Assembly: GCA_002067855.1 (NCBI GenBank)
Contig: MVQS01000410.1
Coordinates: 1-10,974 of the forward strand
DNA length: 10,974 bases
Direction of reading: 5' to 3'
Origin: Syntrophaceae bacterium PtaB.Bin038
GTDB lineage: Bacteria > Desulfobacterota > Syntrophia > Syntrophales > UBA2192
Shown here: piece after piece, positions 6,421 through 10,974 of the stretch
Layout of the letters: every line of letters begins with the position of its first letter
Position numbering within the stretch: position 1 is the first letter of the stretch
Position numbers and translations under genes: made by a program
Notes under the pieces: model-generated
What the model was told of the DNA's origin: nothing
What the model saw: the letters and a program-made list of their open reading frames with translations, nothing else
Databases searched by the model: none

Positions 6421-6438
6421 GCCTGACCCCCGTCAGGC
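6421..6438 (+). other. Perfect hairpin in the gap before the caspase gene
   Basis: GCCTGAC-CCCC-GTCAGGC gives a seven-pair perfect stem with a four-base loop and no T-run after it. It lies 25 bases before the ATG at 6464, beside a weak ribosome binding site. It could tune message processing or translation between the two genes. Confidence 0.4.
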
Positions 6439-6463
6439 CCATCCCAGCAGGGGCAAGTAAGCC

Positions 6464-9382
6464 ATGCATCCCCGCCGGATCGTCCAGACCCTGGCCCTTC
6501 TAACCGCCGCGCTGCTGTCCGCGGCCTCTGCGCTTCCCCTCTGCGCCCAGCCCGACGAGTCGACGCAGGTCGCTTCGGGCCCGTCCATCCCCACGGAGCC
6601 GATCCTGACGATCGAGGCAGGCCTCCATTCCAATTCGATCCGCGACATGGCGGCCGATGAGGCCGGGCGCTGGCTGGTGACGGGCTCCATCGACAAGACG
6701 GTGCGCATCTGGGACTCGTCGACGGGCAGGCTGCTGGGGACCCTGAGGCCGCCCGTCGGCAGGCTCGGGGACGGCGCGATCCTGGCCGTGGCCGTCTCCC
6801 CCGACGGCGGCACGATTGCCTGCGGCGGCAGGACGCGGGACTCGGAAAAAAGCCGCAGCATCTATCTCTTCGACCGGGAGAGCCTCCGCTTGCTCAGGCG
6901 GATCGGGGGGCTTCCCGAGTCCATCACCAGGCTCCGGTTCTCGCGGGACGGTCGCATGCTGGCCGCCGGCCTGCGGGCGAGCGCGGGGCTTCGGGTCTTC
7001 TCCATCACCCGCTCGGGCCATCGGATCGACGTGGCGAAGGCAGGCGAGGATCGCGATTACGCGGATACGATCTGGGGGATGGACTTCGACGCGGCGGGCA
7101 GGCTTGTGGTCTCCTCCATCGACGGTGCGTTGAGGCTCTACGACGGGCAGCTCAGGCGGATTGCGAAGCAGGCCGTCGCAAAGGAGGACAGCCCCTCCTC
7201 GGTTGCCTTCTCGCCGGACGGCTCCCTGATCGCCCTGGGGTATTTCGAGGTCGGCCGGGTCGGCATCCATTCGACAACCGATCTCATCCCGTTCGAATCG
7301 CCCCTGGCGGGCAAGACCCCCTTCCGCACCCCCCGGCTGCTTGCCGTGGCCTGGTCCCCGGACGGGAAGTTTCTCCTTGCGGCGGGGAATTTCGGGCAGA
7401 AGGGCAGAAACGTCATCGTCCGCTGGCCCACCGGGAATTTTCACTCGCCGTCCTACCTGCCCGCAAGCAGGGCGGTCATCCGCAGCCTCCTGGCGCTGCG
7501 CGACGGCCGGGTCGCCTACGCGGGCGTTAACGGCGACATGGGCCTGCTGGACTCGACGGGCCGGGAGATCTTCGTCAAGAGCCCCAACCTGGATCACTAC
7601 ACGGAAAAGGCTTTTTCCATTTCGCCGGACGCCGTGACGGTGCGGTTCGATTTTCTCCCGGAGCGCGGCGTGCCGGCGCAGTTCTCCGTCGAGACGAAAC
7701 AGATCGAACTCAACCCGGCGCCGTCCCCCGGCATGCTCGATCCCCTTCTGAAGGCCGACGGGTTCGAGCTCACGGACTGGCTGCTGAAGTTCGAGCCGAA
7801 GCTCAACGGCAGGCCGCTTCCCCTGCGCCACCGTGATCAGGGGACCTCCTACGCCGTCGTCCCCGACCGCAAGAGCTTTCTCTACGGCACGTGGTGGGGC
7901 CTCTACCGCTTCGACATGAAAGGCAAGGAGCTCTGGTTCCGCTCCGTCCCGGGGGCCGTGAGGGCACTCAATGTCTCGCGCGACGGGAGCCTGGCCGTCG
8001 CGGGAGTGAGCGACGGCACGATCCGGTGGTACCGGATGAAGGACGGACGGGAGCTGGCGGCCTTCTACCCCCACAGCGACCGCAAGCGCTGGGTCCTGTG
8101 GACCCCCGCGGGCTACTACGACGCCAGCGAGGGCGGCGACGAGCTCATCGGCTGGCACGTCAACAACGGGATCGACAGGGCGGCGAGCTTCTACCCCGTC
8201 TCGCGGTTCTTCGAGCGGTTCTACCGCCCCGAGGTCACGGCCCGGGCGGTCAAGGCCGTCGAGGACGACGCGACGGTCATCGCCTCGCTGGGCGTGAAGG
8301 CGGTGCCCGACATCGAACGTGCCGGCATCAAGCCCCCGCCCGAGGCGGCCATCGTGTCGCCTCTGCCGGGCGGACAGTTCGACAGCGACGAGCAGGAGAT
8401 CAAGGTGATCGCCGAGGACCAGGGCGGCGGCATCGCGGAGGTGCGGCTCTACCAGAACGGAAAACTCCTCCCCCGCGAGGCGGCGGGGAAGGTGACGAGG
8501 GAAGGCGGCACCGAGGAGCACCTTTTCCGGGTCAAGCTCGTCGAGGGGGAGAACCGGCTCAAGGTCGTCGCGCTGAGCCGCGAACAGGTCGAGAGCAGCC
8601 CCATGGAGATCACCGTCACGCTCCGGGGGGCGGAGAAGGAGAGCGACCTGCACCTCGTCGTCGTCGGGATCAACCGCTACCGCAACGCGGCCCTGAACCT
8701 GACCTACGCAGAGACCGACGCGAAGGGGGTGATCGGCTTCTTCCAGTCCGCCGCCGTGAAGAAGCTCTTCCGGAACGTGCACGTCTACCCGGCGATGAGC
8801 GAGCAGGCGACGGGGCCTGCGATCCGGGGGCTCTTCGCGGAGGTGGGGAAGAAGGCCGCGCCGCAGGACACGCTTCTCATCTACCTCGCCGGGCACGGCG
8901 ACACGGTGGGCGAGGAGTGGTACTTCATCCCCCACGACGTCACGGCGCCCGAGATCGAGCAGGAGCTCCGGACGGGCGGCATCTCCAACGCCTTCATCAG
9001 CGAGTCGATCAAGCAGTGCAGGGCCCAGAAGGTCTTCGTGATGATCGACGCCTGCAAGTCCGGCAGGCTCGTGCTCGCCATGCGCAGCACCGAGGCGCGC
9101 AAGGCCCTCGTGCAGCTCGCCCGCTCGACGGGCACCTACATCGTCTCGGCCTCGACGGACCGGCAGTACGCCGCCGAGATCAAGGCGCTGGGTCACGGGG
9201 TGTTCACCTACTCGCTCCTCGAGGGACTGCAGGGCAGGGCGGGGCAGAAGAAGGTGACCGTCGAGGGGCTCATCCACTACGTCAAGGAGAAGCTCCCGGA
9301 GCTGACGGAGAGGCACCGGGGCCAGGCGCAGTACCCCGTGAGCTGGGGCGCGGGCACGGATTTCCCCCTCGCGCTGCACTGA
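6464..9382 (+). CDS. Exported WD40-repeat protein with C-terminal caspase (peptidase C14-like) domain
   Basis: This is a 972-residue modular protein. Residues 1-28 look like a Sec signal peptide (RR, then LALLTAALLSAASALPLCA). Residues about 50-535 hold some ten degenerate WD40 blades, for example DKTVRIWDSSTGRLLGTL, AVAVSPDGGTIACGG, SSVAFSPDGSLIALG and DGTIRWYRMKDGREL. Residues 540-605 carry the module WVLWTPAGYYDASEGGDELI, a block I know from bacterial WD40-caspase proteins. An Ig-like beta region covers about 620-722. From 728 a caspase-like domain starts (DLHLVVVGINRYRNAALNL). It has the catalytic His811 in YLAGHGD and Cys864 in MIDACKSG, with Asp862 two residues before the Cys, as in metacaspase-like enzymes that cut after Arg or Lys. 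The dyad is intact, so a cysteine protease acting outside the cytoplasm is inferred. The ribosome binding site is weak; ATG 6464 is chosen because the signal peptide begins there. It probably shares an operon with the 182-residue exported protein. Confidence 0.93.
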   Translation: MHPRRIVQTLALLTAALLSAASALPLCAQPDESTQVASGPSIPTEPILTIEAGLHSNSIRDMAADEAGRWLVTGSIDKTVRIWDSSTGRLLGTLRPPVGRLGDGAILAVAVSPDGGTIACGGRTRDSEKSRSIYLFDRESLRLLRRIGGLPESITRLRFSRDGRMLAAGLRASAGLRVFSITRSGHRIDVAKAGEDRDYADTIWGMDFDAAGRLVVSSIDGALRLYDGQLRRIAKQAVAKEDSPSSVAFSPDGSLIALGYFEVGRVGIHSTTDLIPFESPLAGKTPFRTPRLLAVAWSPDGKFLLAAGNFGQKGRNVIVRWPTGNFHSPSYLPASRAVIRSLLALRDGRVAYAGVNGDMGLLDSTGREIFVKSPNLDHYTEKAFSISPDAVTVRFDFLPERGVPAQFSVETKQIELNPAPSPGMLDPLLKADGFELTDWLLKFEPKLNGRPLPLRHRDQGTSYAVVPDRKSFLYGTWWGLYRFDMKGKELWFRSVPGAVRALNVSRDGSLAVAGVSDGTIRWYRMKDGRELAAFYPHSDRKRWVLWTPAGYYDASEGGDELIGWHVNNGIDRAASFYPVSRFFERFYRPEVTARAVKAVEDDATVIASLGVKAVPDIERAGIKPPPEAAIVSPLPGGQFDSDEQEIKVIAEDQGGGIAEVRLYQNGKLLPREAAGKVTREGGTEEHLFRVKLVEGENRLKVVALSREQVESSPMEITVTLRGAEKESDLHLVVVGINRYRNAALNLTYAETDAKGVIGFFQSAAVKKLFRNVHVYPAMSEQATGPAIRGLFAEVGKKAAPQDTLLIYLAGHGDTVGEEWYFIPHDVTAPEIEQELRTGGISNAFISESIKQCRAQKVFVMIDACKSGRLVLAMRSTEARKALVQLARSTGTYIVSASTDRQYAAEIKALGHGVFTYSLLEGLQGRAGQKKVTVEGLIHYVKEKLPELTERHRGQAQYPVSWGAGTDFPLALH

Positions 9383-9407
9383 ACGATCCCCCCTTTTCCT
9401 TTTATCC

Positions 9408-9436
9408 TTGAACCTTGACCCCTGATCGCCTATCAT
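9408..9436 (+). promoter_or_regulatory. Candidate promoter of the YihY/BrkB-family gene
   Basis: TTGAAC (9408-9413), a 17-base spacer and TATCAT (9431-9436) match sigma70 elements at 4/6 and 5/6. The predicted start near 9443 gives a leader of about 63 bases, which contains a short GCCC-TGCG-GGGC stem at 9458-9469. No terminator is seen after the caspase gene, so readthrough is also possible. Confidence 0.5.
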
Positions 9437-9505
9437 TCGGAGTGCCTCCGGACGCATGCCCTGCGGGGCGGGCACGGGGCTCATCCTGACGATTCGGGTC
9501 GCGCA

Positions 9506-10369
9506 ATGGTCAAGGTGTACAAGGCGCTGGGGGTGCTCGGCCGGTTCGCCGGTTTTCTCGGCCGTGTTCTCGTCCGCTTCCGGCAAAACCAGGGTCTCCT
9601 GCTCTCCGGGGCCGTCGCCTTCTACACCCTGCTGTCCATCATCCCCATGCTGATCCTGATCCTCATCGTGCTTTCGCACGTCGTGGAGACGGAACGGCTG
9701 CTGGAAACGGTGTCCACCTACATGGGCATGTTCATGCCCGGCTACGCCGCGGCCTTCACGAAGCAGGTCAAGGCCTTCCTGCAATACCGGGGGGTGATCG
9801 GCACGGTGGGCATCCTCGTCCTGCTGTTCTTCAGCTCCATTGCCTTCTCGGTCCTCGAGAGCGCCATCTCGGCCATATTCCACCGCGTGAGGAAGCGGCG
9901 CCGGCACTTCCTGATCTCGAGCATCATTCCCTACGCGTTCATCCTGGTCATCGCCCTGAGCATCCTGTTCCTGTCGGCCGTCAACATCCTGCTGGAACCC
10001 CTGGTCGGCGCGAAACTGGTTTTGTTCGGCCTCGACCTCTCCCTGGGGTTCGTGTTCGGGATCGCGGTCTACCTGCTGGGGCTCGCCGCGGAGGTCTTCC
10101 TGATCACGACGCTCTACCTCGTGCTGCCCGTGGGGCCCACCACGTTCCGGCACGCGCTCCTGGGGGGGCTCGCCGCCGCGGTCCTCTGGGAGATCACGCG
10201 CCGCGCGATCGTCTGGTACTACCGCACCTACACCTTCGTGAACCTCATCTACGGCTCCTTCGCGTCGCTGGTGGTGTTCCTGCTGAGCGTCGAGGCCGTG
10301 GCGATCATCGTCCTGCTCGGCGCCCAGGTCATCGCGGAGCTCGAACACGCGGGCGAGAACGTCCGGTAA
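9506..10369 (+). CDS. YihY/virulence factor BrkB family inner-membrane protein
   Basis: This 287-residue integral membrane protein is of the length usual for the family (once annotated as ribonuclease BN, which is incorrect for this family). The N-terminal conserved block GAVAFYTLLSIIPMLILI begins the first membrane segment. Further hydrophobic spans lie at about 95-117, 136-163, 170-202, 213-227 and 246-275, giving six in all. The intact C-terminal core contains FRHALLGGLAAAVLWEITRRAIVWYY and then NLIYGSFASLVVFLLSVE, the Tyr-Gly-Ser-Phe turn typical of YihY/BrkB. The exact function is not established; transport or envelope roles have been proposed. There is no clear ribosome binding site before ATG 9506, but no better start exists. 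It begins 123 bases after the caspase gene and has its own promoter candidate. It converges on a chemotaxis receptor gene, with a shared terminator between them. Confidence 0.93.
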   Translation: MVKVYKALGVLGRFAGFLGRVLVRFRQNQGLLLSGAVAFYTLLSIIPMLILILIVLSHVVETERLLETVSTYMGMFMPGYAAAFTKQVKAFLQYRGVIGTVGILVLLFFSSIAFSVLESAISAIFHRVRKRRRHFLISSIIPYAFILVIALSILFLSAVNILLEPLVGAKLVLFGLDLSLGFVFGIAVYLLGLAAEVFLITTLYLVLPVGPTTFRHALLGGLAAAVLWEITRRAIVWYYRTYTFVNLIYGSFASLVVFLLSVEAVAIIVLLGAQVIAELEHAGENVR

Positions 10370-10386
10370 GGACCCGGGCGCAGGAA

Positions 10387-10418
10387 CGGAAAGGGCATCC
10401 CGCGGGATGCCCTTTCCG
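10387..10418. terminator. Bidirectional terminator between convergent genes
   Basis: A perfect inverted repeat of 15 bases per arm (10387-10401 and 10404-10418) is centred on CCCGCGGG, with GGAAAGGG on one side and CCCTTTCC on the other. It lies 17 bases after the YihY stop and 22 bases before the receptor stop. No long T-run follows on either strand, so its use as a terminator rests on stem strength and position. Confidence 0.7.
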
Positions 10419-10440
10419 TCTGCGACATCGGAGGTACAGG

Positions 10441-10974
10441 CTAGAAGTCCTTGAAGCCGCCGTCGCGCTCCGGCGGGAGGACCTGCCCGGTCTTCGGGAG
10501 CTTCCCGGGTCCCACCGCGCCGGAGATCTTCGCCGAGAGGTCCGTGGAGGCAGCGACGGGCTTCTTCGCCCCCGCCGCGACCGTTTCCGAGCCGACGACG
10601 ATCCGCATCAGGGTCTCGGCCACGGCCTGCATCTGGCCCGCCTGGGCGTTGAGCTCCTCCGAGGCGGAGGCGGATTCCTCGGCGTTAGCCGCCGTCTGCT
10701 GGACGACCTTATCCATCTCGGTGATGGCGCTTCCCACCTGGCCGATTCCGCGTGCCTGTTCCTGCGAGGCGGCGGCGATCTCCGCCACCAGCCCGGAGAC
10801 CTTCTCGGTGTTCCGGTTCAACTCGGCGAAAGCGTCGGTCGTCTTCGACACGAGGGCGGAGCCCTCCTTCACCCGGCTCGTCGTGGTCTCGATCAGGGCG
10901 GCGGTCAGCTTGGCCGACTCGGCGGCCCGCATGGCCAGGTTGCGCACCTCGCTGGCCACCACGGCGAACCCCGC
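10441..10974 (-). CDS. Methyl-accepting chemotaxis protein, C-terminal part (5' end outside window)
   Basis: The frame is open at the right edge and ends with TAG at 10441-10443, leaving 177 residues. The visible part starts in the signalling tip, AGFAVVASEVRNLAMRAAESAK, the most conserved block of chemoreceptors and the place where CheA and CheW dock. A long heptad-patterned helix follows (FAELNRNTEKVSGLVAEIAAASQEQARGIGQVGSAITEMDKVVQQ). The block NAEESASASEELNAQAGQM probably includes methylation sites. After about residue 125 a flexible Ala/Pro/Gly/Lys linker leads to a C-terminal GFKDF. That ending fits the x-aromatic-x-x-aromatic pattern of the CheR/CheB tether. The sensor and membrane parts lie outside the window, so the ligand cannot be told. 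Confidence 0.95.
   Translation of the reverse strand, partial: AGFAVVASEVRNLAMRAAESAKLTAALIETTTSRVKEGSALVSKTTDAFAELNRNTEKVSGLVAEIAAASQEQARGIGQVGSAITEMDKVVQQTAANAEESASASEELNAQAGQMQAVAETLMRIVVGSETVAAGAKKPVAASTDLSAKISGAVGPGKLPKTGQVLPPERDGGFKDF

Noticed and set aside
6500..10348. A 1282-codon open frame on the minus strand
   Set aside because: It is antisense to the caspase and YihY genes, gives Arg/Asp/Pro/Glu-rich nonsense with no domain, and is explained by high GC at third positions of the real genes.

Overview
The window is GC-rich throughout its genes. It carries a selenocysteine tRNA, the end of a TAXI-type TRAP solute receptor, an orphan ExeA/GspA-like ATPase, Tex, a methyl-accepting chemotaxis protein and an exported WD40-caspase protein. 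This combination suggests a Gram-negative, selenoprotein-making bacterium, most likely of the deltaproteobacterial (Desulfobacterota) type. That placement is inferred from gene content; no taxonomic marker is present.

Left part (1-2631): the 3' end of a TAXI receptor gene is followed 15 bases later by an ExeA/GspA-like AAA ATPase with one membrane segment and a Pro/Ala-rich tail. Converging on it is a minus-strand gene for a membrane-anchored OmpA-domain protein. Bases 2632-3164 are gene-free. They hold the ompA-like leader, a lone REP-like palindrome and two back-to-back sigma70-like promoters, one reading toward the OmpA gene and one toward the tRNA.

Centre (3165-5807): selC (tRNA-Sec, anticodon TCA) has its own promoter and intrinsic terminator, followed by a complete tex gene. 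Between tex and the next gene lies an AT-richer stretch with a plausible promoter bracketed by an inverted repeat, then about 75 bases of foldable sequence, then a strong intrinsic terminator. This is either an unassigned small RNA or an attenuated leader for the genes downstream.

Right part (5843-10974): a small exported protein of unknown function is followed by a 972-residue exported protein with a signal peptide, a WD40 propeller region, an Ig-like linker and a C-terminal caspase (C14-type) domain with an intact His/Cys dyad. These two look like an operon and are the most interesting content of the window. A YihY/BrkB-family membrane protein with its own promoter follows. It ends at a perfect 15-bp inverted repeat shared with the converging C-terminal end of a chemotaxis receptor, which runs off the right edge and ends in a CheR-docking-like pentapeptide.
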